DNA of 64,000 nucleotides from Caloramator sp. mosi_1 (GCF_028622835.1 NZ_CP117677.1:2094820-2158819), one strand, 5' to 3'; positions 49,518 through 60,767 are shown, numbered from the stretch's first letter. The notes: generated by a model from the sequence alone, not told the origin. Program-made: numbers and translations.

Positions 49518-50960
49518 ATGTACTCATTTATCTTTGGAATTATATTATTACTTCTTGGGTATTATGTCTATGGTTCTTATGTAGAAAAACAATTTGGTGT
49601 TAACGAAAAAAGGATAACGCCTGCATATGCACTACAAGACGGAGTTGACTACGTTCCAATGGCAACTTGGAAGGTTTATCTTATACAGCTACTTAATATA
49701 GCAGGGCTTGGACCGATATTTGGTGCTATTCAAGGTGCACTTTTTGGACCAGCAGCCTTCTTATGGATTGTTTTTGGAAGTATTTTTGCAGGAGCAGTTC
49801 ACGATTATCTTTCAGGTATGATTTCTATTAGACACAAAGGAGCAAGCCTTTCAGAAATACAAGGAATTTATTTAGGTAAGAAGATACAAAACGTAATGAG
49901 AGTTTTTACAATAGTTCTTTTAGTACTTGTTGGAGTTGTATTTGTTACAGGACCTGCTAAGCTTTTGGCATCAATTACTCCATCATATATGACAGTAACA
50001 TTTTGGGTTGTTGCAGTTTTTGCATATTACTTCTTAGCAACAATATTACCAATAGACGTATTGATAGGAAACCTATATCCTCTGTTTGGAATAGCATTAA
50101 TTGTTATGGCCTTTGGAGTTGGTGGAGGTATAATATTAAAAGGTTATCATATACCAGAAATATCACTTGTAAATCTTCATCCTAAGGGTTTACCAATTTT
50201 CCCAATGATGTTTATTACAATTGCCTGTGGTGCAATATCAGGATTCCACGCTACACAATCACCACTTATGGCAAGATGTATGAAAAATGAAAAATACGGA
50301 AGAAGCGTATTTTATGGAGCAATGATAGCTGAAGGTGTCATTGCACTTGTTTGGGCTGCAGCTGGTATGGCATTTTACAAGGGAGTACCAGGTCTTGCGG
50401 CAGTTCTTGGAAAGGTTGGACCAAGTGGAGTTGTTCTTGAGATAACAAAGACGTTACTTGGACCAATAGGTGGAGTTCTTGCTATGCTTGGAGTTGTAGC
50501 TTGTCCTATAACTTCAGGAGATACAGCCTTTAGAGGTGCAAGATTAATGTTAGCTGATATGATCAAGTTCCCTCAAGATAAAGTTGTAAAAAGATTATTC
50601 TTAGCTGTTCCATTATTTGCGGTAGGTATTGGCTTAACATTTATTAATTTTGATATAGTATGGAGATATTTTGCTTGGGCAAATCAAACACTTGCTATGG
50701 TGACTCTTTGGGCAGCTGCAGTTTATCTATACAAATATAAAAAGAACTACTGGATAGCAGTAGTACCAGCAACATTTATGTCCTATGTATCAATAAGCTA
50801 TATATTACAAGCAAAGGAAGGATTTAAACTTGCAGCAAGCATATCTAATATAATAGGATTGGTAGTTGCAGTAGGGCTATTAATGATTTTTATGAAAAAT
50901 ACTAAAGAGTATATAAAATCAATTAAGGATACAGAAGAAGAAGTAGCAATAACTGAATAA
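49518..50960 (+). CDS. cstA: CstA-family transporter (carbon starvation / pyruvate or peptide uptake)
   Basis: An intact polytopic membrane protein of 480 residues with about a dozen hydrophobic segments. GVDYVPMATWKVYLIQLLNIAGLGPIFGAI and GAVHDYLSGMISIRHKGASL are the CstA hallmarks. The shorter C-terminus matches the small CstA form found in Firmicutes. In E. coli the relatives CstA and BtsT import pyruvate or peptides, and BtsT is controlled by a LytS/LytT-like pair, which fits the neighbours here. ATG 49518 follows AGGAGGAGGG; the longer ORF start at 49482 is unlikely. Confidence 0.93.
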   Translation: MYSFIFGIILLLLGYYVYGSYVEKQFGVNEKRITPAYALQDGVDYVPMATWKVYLIQLLNIAGLGPIFGAIQGALFGPAAFLWIVFGSIFAGAVHDYLSGMISIRHKGASLSEIQGIYLGKKIQNVMRVFTIVLLVLVGVVFVTGPAKLLASITPSYMTVTFWVVAVFAYYFLATILPIDVLIGNLYPLFGIALIVMAFGVGGGIILKGYHIPEISLVNLHPKGLPIFPMMFITIACGAISGFHATQSPLMARCMKNEKYGRSVFYGAMIAEGVIALVWAAAGMAFYKGVPGLAAVLGKVGPSGVVLEITKTLLGPIGGVLAMLGVVACPITSGDTAFRGARLMLADMIKFPQDKVVKRLFLAVPLFAVGIGLTFINFDIVWRYFAWANQTLAMVTLWAAAVYLYKYKKNYWIAVVPATFMSYVSISYILQAKEGFKLAASISNIIGLVVAVGLLMIFMKNTKEYIKSIKDTEEEVAITE

Positions 50961-50973
50961 AAGGTGTAAAATA

Positions 50974-51007
50974 ATTTGAGGATGCAATAGCATCCTCAAA
51001 TTTCTTT
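50974..51007 (+). terminator. Terminator after cstA
   Basis: ATTTGAGGATGC-AATA-GCATCCTCAAAT (50974-51001) followed by TTCTTTG. Confidence 0.85.
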
Positions 51008-51022
51008 GTAGGGAGTGATTCT

Positions 51023-51598
51023 ATGTATAAAGTTGTTTTAAAGGCAACAAGCTTAGCACACGAGATAGTAAAAAGACAGTAGAAGATGGGGATATTGTAG
51101 TTGATGCAACATTAGGTAATGGGAATGATACACTATTTTTAAATTCGATAACTCCAAATGGTATAGTATATGCCTTTGAAGTACAAAAATCAGCAATAGA
51201 AAAATTCAATGCAATATTAGATGAAGAAGGAATTAAAAATATAAAGGTTATATATGATGGCCACGAAAATATGGATATATATATAGAAGAACAGGTTAAG
51301 GCAATTATGTTTAATTTGGGGTATTTACCAGGTTCAGATAAGACTATAACAACAAAAAGTGATACTACATTAATGGCTGTACAAAAGGGATTGAAGCTAC
51401 TGATGCCAGGTGGAGTAATGACAATAGCAGCATATGTTGGACACGAGGAGGGGCAGAGGGAGGCAGAAGATCTATTAAAGTTTATATCAGAGATAGATTC
51501 AAAACAATTTTCAATAATGAAAATAGATTTTATTAATAGAAGGAATGCACCTTTTTAATTGTTATTGAAAAAATGACAGTTATCGTGAAGATAAATAA
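51023..51598 (+). CDS. mnmM: tRNA 5-(aminomethyl)-2-thiouridine methyltransferase MnmM/YtqB (frameshifted)
   Basis: SAM-dependent methyltransferase of the YtqB family: DATLGNGNDTLFL (motif I), FEVQKSAI, GHENMD, then IMFNLGYLPGSDKTITT and MTIAAYVGHEEGQREAEDL. In B. subtilis YtqB (MnmM) methylates nm5s2U34 of tRNA. Breaks at about 51075, 51556 and 51572; about 192 residues ending at TAA 51598. RBS GGGAGTG. It stands alone between cstA and a minus-strand hypothetical gene. Confidence 0.85.
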
Positions 51599-51649
51599 AT
51601 TGTTTTTTATTTGTTGTAAATTCGATAACTTTAATTTTTGATGGAGTAT

Positions 51650-52207
51650 TTATTTTTTACCACATTTTAAGCAAGTAAAGTTACCTGATACTATATAATC
51701 GTAATGAATATGTAATTGTGTATCCGAGTATTTTTTCCAACTATTCCAGGCGGTTTTACATAACTTAACTCTCTTTTTTATCCGCAAATACCCATCTAAG
51801 CATTTTATGAAAATGAAATGGATATTTAGTATATCGTAGATAATCATAGGGAATACCTATTTGAGTACAGTATTCGATAAATGATTTTTCTATTAATGTT
51901 TGTAAAGGTTCAGAAATTTTTGTGCTAAGCACGTTGTATTTACTATTGATAAGGTAGTCTCTTGTTTTATTGAAAATATATCCTTGACAAATTTCTATCC
52001 TTTCATTTTTATCAACATTTAAGTAGGTTAGATACTTTTTATAATCGAAAGGGCGTAATCTTCATAACGTTTATTTTCAAAATAAGGGGTTGTAAAGTAT
52101 TTTATAGGAATAACATCCCACATATACTCATTTGTTTCAACCCTTACAATACCAATGGCTGTACCGCCAACTAAGCTTCCACTACCTGCATCGTCAATTT
52201 GTATCAT
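51650..52207 (-). CDS. Conserved-looking hypothetical protein with terminal CxxC (frameshifted)
   Basis: Minus-strand gene of about 187 residues, start ATG 52207 after AAAGGAGTAA. The N-terminus MIQIDDAGSGSLVGGTAIGI has an acidic/glycine-rich pattern reminiscent of RNase H-like or phosphatase active sites, followed by an aromatic-rich middle (LRYTKYPFHFHKMLRW) and a C-terminal FTCLKCGKK half zinc finger. Breaks near 52050 and 51773. I do not recognise the family. It is divergent from surE, with which it may share the 76-bp intergenic promoter region. Confidence 0.6.
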
Positions 52208-52283
52208 TGTGTTACTCCTTTCATTGTATTTACTAATATTATGTATAAAAATTGGTGATTATATTTAAAAAGGAGGTTGATTT

Positions 52284-53057
52284 ATGCGAATTATATTAAC
52301 TAACGATGATGGAATAGAAGCAGAAGGTATAAGAATATTAGCAAATGTGTTGCAGAATGAACACGATATAACTGTTATTGCACCTGATACTCAAAAGAGT
52401 GCCTGTGGTCATTCGATTACTATATATAGACCTTTAACAGTAAAAGAATATAAAATTGATGGGTTAAATTCGAAATGTTTTTCTATTGATGGAACGCCTG
52501 CAGATTGTGTAAAAATGGGTATAAACAAGCTTGTTGATGGGAAGGTGGATTTAATAATTTCTGGAATTAATGATGGATTAAATGTTGGAACAGATGTCTT
52601 ATATTCAGGTACAGTATCTGCTGCAATTGAAGGTGCTATATATAAAATTCCTTCAATTGCAGTTTCTATGGATAGAGATTGTGGAAAAATTAAATATGAA
52701 ACTGCAGCGTTATTTATAAAAAAATTACTGAATAATTTTGATATAACAACTATAGGAGATGATGTTGTACTTAATATAAATGTTCCTAATATCGATTACT
52801 CAAAAATAAAAGGGTATAAAGTTTGCAATTTAGGTACAAGAATTTATTCAAATATATTTATTGAAAAATCCAGTAATGATGTAGAAAAGGTTTATGAAAT
52901 ACAAGGTAAACCTACAGATGATATAATCGAAAATACAGATGTATACTTTATAAATAATGGGTATATCACTATTACTCCTCTTCACTATGATTTAACTAAT
53001 TTTAAACTATTAAAAAGTGTAGAAAATGAATTTAAAAATCAATTTTCACTTAAATGA
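52284..53057 (+). CDS. surE: 5'/3'-nucleotidase SurE
   Basis: An intact 257-residue survival protein. LTNDDGIEAEGI at the N-terminus holds the metal-binding Asp pair, IAPDTQKSACGHSIT and SGINDGLNVGTDVLYSGTVSAAIEGA complete the active site. It dephosphorylates nucleoside monophosphates and some polyphosphates. RBS AAAGGAGGTTG is strong. Expressed to the right, away from the hypothetical gene on the other strand. Confidence 0.95.
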   Translation: MRIILTNDDGIEAEGIRILANVLQNEHDITVIAPDTQKSACGHSITIYRPLTVKEYKIDGLNSKCFSIDGTPADCVKMGINKLVDGKVDLIISGINDGLNVGTDVLYSGTVSAAIEGAIYKIPSIAVSMDRDCGKIKYETAALFIKKLLNNFDITTIGDDVVLNINVPNIDYSKIKGYKVCNLGTRIYSNIFIEKSSNDVEKVYEIQGKPTDDIIENTDVYFINNGYITITPLHYDLTNFKLLKSVENEFKNQFSLK

Positions 53058-53107
53058 TTATATAAATGATGAAGTTGCAACGAAATTTTATTCAAATGCA
53101 AAATATA

Positions 53108-53136
53108 TTGCAATTTAATGAAAAAGATGATAAAAT
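53108..53136 (+). promoter_or_regulatory. Putative vegetative promoter before the RpiR-family gene
   Basis: TTGCAA (53108-53113) and TAAAAT (53131-53136) with 17-bp spacing; four and five matches to the sigma-A hexamers. Located 38 bp before the start codon. Confidence 0.55.
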
Positions 53137-53174
53137 ATTCATAGACTAAAATGACAATGAAGAGGGATGGTATA

Positions 53175-54056
53175 ATGCAGGAAAACAAACAGGATTTAAT
53201 GAAACTTATTCAATTAAAGTTCCCAAGATTAAGTAAAGGGCAGAAGCTAATAGCAGAATATATATTAAAGCACTATGATAAGGCAGCATTTATGACAGCA
53301 GCAAAGCTGGGTACCACGGTTGGTGTAAGTGAATCAACAGTAGTTAGATTTGCAAATGAGTTGGGGTATAGTGGATATCCTAAATTGCAAAAAGCATTGC
53401 AGGAAATGATTAAGAACAAATTAACCAGTGTACAAAGAATTGAAATATCAAATGACTATTTTATTGAAGAAAATCCTCTTAAAAGTGTTCTTAAGGCAGA
53501 TATGGAAAACCTTAGGGCAACATTAGAAAAAATAAACATTGATTCCTTTGATGCTGCAGTTGATGAAATTCTTAATGCAAAAAGAATATATATAGTTGGT
53601 TTTAGAAGCTCACAGGCATTAGTGGAGTTTTTAGGTTTTTATTTAAACTTAATTTTAGATAATGTTAGAATAGTATCAACAGGTATAAGTGATGTCTTTG
53701 AAAAACTTTTAAGAGTTGGACCAAACGATGTTGTAATTGGAATAGGTTTTCCAAGATATTCCACAAGAACTATTGATGCTATGAAATTTTCAAAAAGCAG
53801 AGGTGCAAAGGTAATAACAATAACAGATAGCCTATTATCACCACTTGCAACTTATTCAGATTATACATTAATTGCTCAAAGTAATATGGTATCATTTGTT
53901 GATTCATTGGTTGCTCCTTTAAGTGTAATTAATGCACTTGTTGTAGCAGTAGGATTAAAGGAAAAGGAGAAAACTCAAGAGACCTTTAGGACACTTGAGG
54001 AGATTTGGGAAGAACATAACGTTTATAGTTACAAAAATAAAATTAACAATGAATAA
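53175..54056 (+). CDS. RpiR/MurR-family transcriptional regulator with SIS domain
   Basis: Intact, 293 residues. N-terminal helix-turn-helix of the RpiR type (LSKGQKLIAEYILKHYDKAAFM, then GVSESTVVRFANELGYSGYP) and a C-terminal sugar-isomerase domain (RIYIVGFRSSQALVEFLGFYL, VIGIGFPRYSTRTIDAMKF). Such proteins sense phosphosugars such as MurNAc 6-phosphate. No sugar gene is adjacent, so the regulon is unknown. ATG 53175 follows AGAGGGATGG; a terminator follows. Confidence 0.93.
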   Translation: MQENKQDLMKLIQLKFPRLSKGQKLIAEYILKHYDKAAFMTAAKLGTTVGVSESTVVRFANELGYSGYPKLQKALQEMIKNKLTSVQRIEISNDYFIEENPLKSVLKADMENLRATLEKINIDSFDAAVDEILNAKRIYIVGFRSSQALVEFLGFYLNLILDNVRIVSTGISDVFEKLLRVGPNDVVIGIGFPRYSTRTIDAMKFSKSRGAKVITITDSLLSPLATYSDYTLIAQSNMVSFVDSLVAPLSVINALVVAVGLKEKEKTQETFRTLEEIWEEHNVYSYKNKINNE

Positions 54057-54080
54057 AAAGCCTAACAGGCTTTTTATTTA
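54055..54080 (+). terminator. Terminator after the RpiR-family gene
   Basis: AAAAAGCCT-AAC-AGGCTTTTT (54055-54075) with T-rich tail, overlapping the stop codon. Confidence 0.88.
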
Positions 54081-54159
54081 TTTTTGCAAGATATGTGATA
54101 TTGTATTGTAGGGCATATAGTTAGAAATAATAACAAAAAGAGAGTAAGGAGAGAAGTAT

Positions 54160-55380
54160 ATGAAAAAGGTTGTTGTTGTAGGTGGAGGAGCAGCTGGGAT
54201 GATTGCAGCAATTAAAGCTGCACAAAGAGGAAATAAAGTAGTTTTAATAGAGAAGAATGAAAAATTAGGTAAAAAATTATTTATTACGGGTAAAGGAAGA
54301 TGTAACGTTACCAGCAATAAAGATATAGAAGAAATAATTCAAAACATACCAGGTAATGGCGAATTTATGTATAGTTCTCTTTATACATTTACAAACTATG
54401 ATTTAATGGAGATGATAGAAGCTAAAGGAGTAAAACTTAAAGTCGAAAGAGGAGATAGAGTCTTTCCACAATCGGACAAATCAAGTGATATTATAAAATG
54501 CTTTGAAGAATACTTGAAAGAAAATAATGTAGAAATATTGCTTAAAACTAAAGTAACTGATATTATAGCAAAGGATAATAAAATAATAGGCGTTGAAATA
54601 AATAATAAAGAAGTTATCAAGTGCGATTCTGTAATCCTTGCAACTGGTGGAAAATCATATCCAGGTACAGGTTCAACGGGTGATGGATATGTATTTGCCA
54701 AGAAATTAGGACATACTATTGTTGATATAAGACCCTCATTAGTTCCACTTGTGTGCAAAGAAGAATGGGTTAAAGATTTAATGGGTCTTTCTCTAAAAAT
54801 GTAAGTATTAAGGTTAAATATAAAGGAAAAACACTTTATGAGGATTTTGGAGAAATGCTTTTACTCATTTTGGGGTATCAGGACCTATTATATTATCTGC
54901 AAGTAGAAGGATATCAGATATATTACCTAATGAAGTTGAAATTTTTATTGATTTAAAACCAGCATTGGACTACGATGAATTAGACAAAAGAATATTAAAG
55001 GACTTTCAAAAATATATAAACAAACAATTTAAAAACGCATTGGATGACTTATTACCACAGAAGTTAATTCCAGTTGTAGTAAGCTTGAGCGGAATCCCAA
55101 GTGATAAAGTTGTTAATTCTATTACAAAAAGGAAAGAAATCAACTTATTAATTTATTAAAGTCCTTTAAAGTTACAGTTATAGATACCAGGCCAATAGAA
55201 GAAGCGATAGTTACAAGGGGTGGAGTTAGTGTTAAGGAGGTTGATCCTTCTACAATGGAATCAAAATTAGTTAAGGGATTATTTATTGTAGGAGAACTTC
55301 TGGATGTAGATGCACTAACAGGAGGGTTTAATCTTCAAATAGCATTTAGCACAGGATACTGTGCAGGAATGAATTGTTAG
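54160..55380 (+). CDS. HI0933/YhiN-family flavoprotein (frameshifted)
   Basis: NAD(P)/FAD-dependent oxidoreductase of about 407 residues. FAD motif VVVGGGAAGMIAAIKAAQRG, LFITGKGRCNVTS, ATGGKSYPGTGSTGDGY and the C-terminal VTRGGVSVKEVDPSTMESK with DVDALTGGFNLQIAFSTGYCAG are diagnostic. Breaks near 54800, 54857 and 55130. In clostridia this gene precedes aroH-cmk, as here. The enzymatic role of the family is not established. Confidence 0.9.
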
Positions 55381-55390
55381 GGAGGTTTAT

Positions 55391-55751
55391 ATGTTTGCAA
55401 TTAGAGGTGCAACAACTGTTGAAAAAGATGAAAGAGATCAAATTATAGATGAAACAGAAATACTTTTGAAGGAGATGATTTTAAGAAACAACATCTCAAT
55501 AGAAGATATAATATCAATAATATTTACAGCAACAAGGGATTTAAAATCAGCATATCCAGCAGAAGCAGCAAGAAATTTAGGAATTAAGTATGCTGGCCTC
55601 TTATGTTTTCAAGAAATGTACGTTGAAAATTCTTTGGAAAAGTGTATAAGGGTTTTAATGTATGTGAATGGTGAAAAACACAGAAAGAAGTTAGACATAT
55701 TTTTCTTAAAAAGCAACTATATTAAGACCTGACTTATTGAAGGAGTTTTAA
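55391..55751 (+). CDS. aroH: Chorismate mutase, AroH type (two frameshifts)
   Basis: Converts chorismate to prephenate. The trimeric AroH fold is seen in MFAIRGATTVEKDERDQI (Arg7 region), FTATRDLKSAYPAEAAR (active-site Arg) and CIRVLMYVNGE; the C-terminus HIFLKKATILRPDL appears after restoring A at about 55684 and 55715. About 120 residues. RBS AGGGAGG, 10 bp after the flavoprotein. Confidence 0.9.
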
Positions 55752-55789
55752 TCTTTTTATAGAAATATATATATGACAGGAGGATTGTT

Positions 55790-56450
55790 ATGAACAATAT
55801 TGCAATTGCTATTGATGGACCTGCTGGAGCGGGAAAAAGTACAATATCAAAACTAATTGCACAAAAGATGGGTATAGAATATATTGATACTGGTGCAATG
55901 TATAGAGCAATAACATTAAAACTATTAAATAGGGGGTTGATATAAAGGATATTAGAGCTGTAAAGGAAATAGTAGACGAAACAAAAGTTGAATTAGTAAA
56001 TGGCAGGGTTTATTTAGATGGTGTTGATGTCTCAGAAGAAATACGTATGCCCTATGTTAGTGGTAGAGTATCAGATGTTGCTGCAATTTCTTGTGTTAGA
56101 GAGAGATTAGTTTATCTGCAAAGAGAAATGGCAAAAAATCAAGTGTTATTATGGATGGTAGAGATATAGGTACAAATGTATTAAAGGATGCACAGGTAAA
56201 AATATTTTTAACAGCTTCGGTTGAAGAAAGAGCAAGAAGACGCTTTGAAGAACTAAAAAATAAAGGGATAGATATAACATTTGAAGAAATTTGTAATGAT
56301 ATAAGAAATAGAGATACAATTGATTCAAATAGAGAAATAAATCCATTAAGAAAGGCAGAAGACGCAATTTTAGTGGATACTACAGATAAGTCTATACAAG
56401 AGGTTGTGGAGGAAATTATTTCAATTATTAGAAAGGGTGCTAACCTATGA
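55790..56450 (+). CDS. cmk: Cytidylate kinase (two frameshifts)
   Basis: Phosphorylates CMP and dCMP. Walker [11 protein letters not shown], then [25 protein letters not shown] and [15 protein letters not shown], with the [20 protein letters not shown]. Breaks near 55930 (G run) and 56140 (A run); about 220 residues. RBS ACAGGAGG. The stop overlaps plsC by 4 bp. Confidence 0.95.
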
Positions 56451-57017
56451 ATTTTTATAAATTCTGTCAAATAGTAATAAGGGGTATTTTTAAAATAATT
56501 TATAAAGTTGATATTTATGGCAGTGAAAATATACCAAAAGACAAAGGTGCAATTATATGTCCAAATCATTTTCATTGGATGGATCCTATAATAGTTGGTG
56601 TCTATACGAAAAGACAAATAAGATTTATGGCAAAATATGAGTTATTTGAAAAGCCAGTATTAAGCAAGTTAATAAAGAAGTTTGGAGCATTTCCTGTAAA
56701 AGGGGAGAAGCAGATTTAAATGCTGTAAAAACTACTTTAAAGCTTTTAAAGGAAAATAATTTAGTAGGTCTTTTCCCAGAGGGAACACGTTCAAAAACAG
56801 GTGAACTTGGTCAGGCAAATGCAGGGGTTGCTATGTTTGCTATAAAGTCAGGTATGCCAGTAATACCAGTATGTATTGTTGGAAGTTATAAGCCCTTTAC
56901 TTCTATAAAAATAAAGTATGGACAACCAATTGATTATGATAAATATAAAAAGAGAAAATGACTAATACTGATTATTTAGAATTAAGTCAAATAGTTATGC
57001 AAGAAATTAAAAACTAA
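56447..57017 (+). CDS. plsC: 1-acyl-sn-glycerol-3-phosphate acyltransferase (two frameshifts)
   Basis: Makes phosphatidic acid. The catalytic NHFHWMDP (HxxxxD, His and Asp) lies after an N-terminal hydrophobic segment, and [13 protein letters not shown] is the substrate-binding block III. Breaks at 56707-56711 and near 56951; about 190 residues. Coupled to cmk and followed after 15 bp by ispH-S1, an order shared by many clostridia. Confidence 0.93.
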
Positions 57018-57032
57018 AAGAGGGGATGTAAT

Positions 57033-58932
57033 ATGGAAATTCTGGTAGCAAAAACAGCTGGATTTTGTTTTGGTGTTAAGAAGGCAATTGAAAAGGCCTT
57101 TAATGAAAATGGAGAGAGAATTTTTACCTATGGTCCTATTATACATAATAAACAGGTAGTAGATGAATTAAAAAATAGAGGTATTGATGTTATAGAAAAT
57201 TTAGACAATATACAGCCAAATGACAAAATTATAATAAGATCCCACGGAATATCAAAAAGTGAGTATGAGAAGATAGAACAAAGTGGTGCTATTATAGTTG
57301 ATGCAACTTGTCCTTATGTAAAACATATACACAAAATAGTTGAACAAAAATATAATGATGGCTACAAAATTGTAATAGTCGGAGATGAAAATCACCCAGA
57401 AGTTAAGGGGATAAACGGGTGGTGTAAAAATACTGCAATTATCATTAATGATATTGAGGATTTAAATAAGGTAGATAAAAATATAGGGAAAATATGTATA
57501 GTTGCTCAAACAACCTTTAATCAAAATAAATGGTATAAAATATCAGCCGAATTAATTAAATATGCTAAAGAGATACTTATATACAATACGATTTGCAGTG
57601 CTACAGATGAAAGACAAAATGAGGCAATAGAGCTTTCTAAAAAGGTAGATATAATGATTGTAATAGGAGGAAAAAATAGTTCAAATTCAAGAAAATTATA
57701 TGAAATATGTAGCGATAACTGTAAAAAAGCAATTTTTATAGAGGATGAAAATGAACTTGATTTAGAAGAAATAAAAAGTGCACAAAGGGTTGGTATTACA
57801 GCAGGTGCATCTACTCCTGAATATACAATAAAAGCGGTGATTGATAAGGTAGATACTTTAAATAAAGTTGTAGAAAATAAATATGAAATAAATAACAAAG
57901 AAGAAATAGATTATGGCTTTAAAAATCTTTCTGTTGGTGAAATAGTAGAAGGAAAGGTAATACATATTACAAATGATGAGGTATTTTTGATATAGGCTAT
58001 AAATCTGATGGTATATTACCAAAAATTTAGCTTCAAATAAAATCATAAATTTAAAAGAGGTATTTAAAGTTGGAGATATTTATGATTTAGAGATAGTAAG
58101 GCTTTCAGATAAAGAAGGGAATGTTGTTCTAAGTAGATTAAATATAGAAAAATACGATATAATAGAAGAATTAGAGAAAATAAAAGAAGAAGGTTTATTA
58201 ATTAAAGTAAGAGTCCTTAATGAGATTAAGGGTGGATATGAGTGTGCATTTAATAATATAAAAGCCTTCTTACCTGAGTCTTTATCAGGTTTAACACAGA
58301 AGGAGGATAATAAAAATATTTTAGGAAAAGATATAGAAGTAAATGTAATAGATGTTAAATTACAAAAGAATGATAATATAGAAATTATAGTTTCAAGAAA
58401 AAATGTTTTAAAGAAGAGACTGGAAGAAGAAAAGAGAAAATTTATAGAGGAATTGAATTTTGGACAGGAGTTAAGAGGTAAAATAAAATCTTTTATAGAA
58501 TCAGGTATTTTTATAACTGTCGGTCCTATAGATGTATTTGTACCTAATTCTGAGGTATCCTGGGATAGAAAAGTAAAGCCTCAAAAGGAATTTAAAATTA
58601 ACCAAGAGGTTAATATTGTAATAACTAAAATTAATAAAAATGAAAATAAAGTGTCAGGTAGTATAAAAAGAACAATGAAGGAGCCTTGGGATGAATTTAT
58701 TTCTAAATATAAAGAAGGAGACGTAATAACAGGTAAAGTTGTTGCATTTACTGATTATGGGGCATTCGTTGAAATTATTGAGGGTGTAGATGGATTGATT
58801 CATATTTCACAGATAACTACGAGAAGAATCGATAAACCAAGCGATTATTTAAAAATTGGTCAGGTGGTAAAGCCTAAAATATTGAATATAGATTATGATA
58901 AGAAAAAGGTGTCATTATCTTTGATTGCTTAA
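57033..58932 (+). CDS. ispH: IspH fused to S1 RNA-binding domains (one or two frameshifts)
   Basis: The N-terminal 280 residues are 4-hydroxy-3-methylbut-2-enyl diphosphate reductase, the last MEP-pathway step: [4Fe-4S] cysteines in AGFCFGVKKA, DATCPYVKHIH and NTICSATDERQNEA, plus IRSHGISKSEYE and TAGASTPEYTIK. The remainder is a string of S1-like domains (about residues 300-370, 385-450, 470-540, 550-630) ending FVEIIEGVDGLIHISQIT and KKKVSLSLIA. Such IspH-S1 fusions are known in clostridia. Breaks near 57989 and 58022. About 633 residues. A terminator follows. Confidence 0.93.
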
Positions 58933-58938
58933 AAATAA

Positions 58939-58976
58939 AAATATGCCAAGAGTGAAAACTTGGCATATTTTTTACT
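58939..58976. terminator. Bidirectional terminator between ispH-S1 and the pyrophosphatase gene
   Basis: AAATATGCCAAG (58939-58950) pairs with CTTGGCATATTT (58959-58970), flanked by A-runs on the left and T-runs on the right, so it can stop transcription from both convergent genes. Confidence 0.88.
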
Positions 58977-58977
58977 T

Positions 58978-60607
58978 TTATTCAACTACTGCAGAAAGAG
59001 GTGGAATTACTTGTTTCTTTCTTGACACTACTCCAGGTAAGTAAACACTGTTTTCACCAAGTTGAACATTGAAGGCCTTTGATATTAGCTCTTTATCTTC
59101 TCCAACAAAAAGAGCTTCTGAACCTTCCTTAATTATATCTGTTAATAGCAGCATAATTAAGTTGTAGTTTTTAGCCTTACATAGGTTATCCATAAAGCTA
59201 ATTAAATCTTTCTTTAGATCCTTTAAGGCATCTGTATCCATTGTGTTCACTTGACCTACACCAATTTTGTATTTTCCAAGTGTAAATTCCTTAAAATCTT
59301 GATAGAATATTTCTTCTGGAGTTTTTCCGCTTAAGGATGTTCCAGCTTTAAACATTTCATCAGCAAACTTTTCGATATCAATTCCAGCAATTTCGGCAAG
59401 TTTTTCTGCTGTCATTTTGTCTATGTATGTGCAGGTTGGAGATTTAAATTTAAGTGTATCTGATAAAATAGCTGCACATAAGATACCTGCAATTTGTTTT
59501 GAAGGTCTTATACCGTTCTCAAAATAAATATTTGCAACTATTGTTGATGTACTTCCAACAATTTCATTTCTAAAGTAAATTGGTTTCCCTGTTTGAATAT
59601 CAGCAATTCTGTGGTGGTCTATAATTTCGAGTAGTTCTGCTTCATCAATTCCGTGAACGGATTGAGCTCTTTCGTTATGGTCCATTAAAATAACCTTTTT
59701 CTTCTTTTGAGAAATAAGATGATATCTGGATATTGTTCCAATAAATTTATTGTTATCGTCTACAACTGGGTAGCTTCTAAATCTTGTCTGAAGCATTTTT
59801 CTTTAATTTCATCTACAAAATCATCAAGATTAAAACTAACAATGTTATCCTTTGTCATTACGTATTTTACAGGAATGCTTTGGTTTATTAATCTTGCTGT
59901 TGTGAAGGTATCATTTGGAGTTACTAATATAATACATTTAAATTCATCTGCTAACTTGATTATTTCTTCTTCTATTTCTGAACCACCTGTTACAATTAAA
60001 AGATTGGCTCCACTTTCTATTGCAACCTTTTGATTGTCACTTCTGTTTCCAACAATAACTATGTCACCCTTGTCAACAAATGGTTTCATTTGTTCTGGAG
60101 CCATAGCTGCAACAACTACTTTACCACTTGTGCGGAATATATCTTGGCTACCAGTTATTAGTTTTGCGTTTAGTGTTTCAATAATATTTGAAAGAGGAGT
60201 TTTACTTGTTGCAAGAATGTTTGTATCTAAAGTGCTCATATAGTTGTTTGTAATATCAGATAGAGTTACAATTCCAATAAGTTTCTCATTTTCATCTACT
60301 ACAGGAAGTGATTTTATATTATTTTTTTCATTAAAGACCAAGCGGTTTTAATTGAAATTTCCTTTGAAACGGGTAAAACTTTATCCATACTTAAATCTGA
60401 TACCTGTGGTTTCACAGTAGGTAAATATTCAGGTACAGGGATTCCAAAATAGTTTAAAATAAATTCAGTTTCCCTATTAATGTCACCTAATCTTTTTGGT
60501 TCAGCATTATAACCAAGCTTTCTTTTAAGTTCTGCATAGGCAATTGCAGAACATATTGAGTCTGAGTCAGGATTTCTGTGGCCAGTAACATATATAATAT
60601 CCTTCAA
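58978..60607 (-). CDS. ppaC: Manganese-dependent inorganic pyrophosphatase with CBS-DRTGG insert (two frameshifts)
   Basis: Family II (DHH) pyrophosphatase of about 543 residues. VTGHRNPDSDSICSAIAY (metal ligands), a long regulatory insert with two CBS domains around a DRTGG domain (from about residue 70 to 305), then VILMDHNERAQ, LEIIDHHRIAD and the DHHA2 motif SRKKQVIPPL. CBS domains of these enzymes bind AMP, ADP or diadenosine polyphosphates. TTG start at 60607 follows AGGAGGTG. Breaks near 60330 and 59802. Confidence 0.94.
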
Positions 60608-60767
60608 TTAATTCACCTCCTAAAGAAATTACATTAAATAATTATATACTATAATGTGGTAAATAGTAAATACAAATAAAAAATTATAGAATATTTAAAC
60701 AAATAAAAAGTTATAGTATAAAGAACTTTTAAATATATATATACAAGATGTAAGTGGGGGTGGTATT

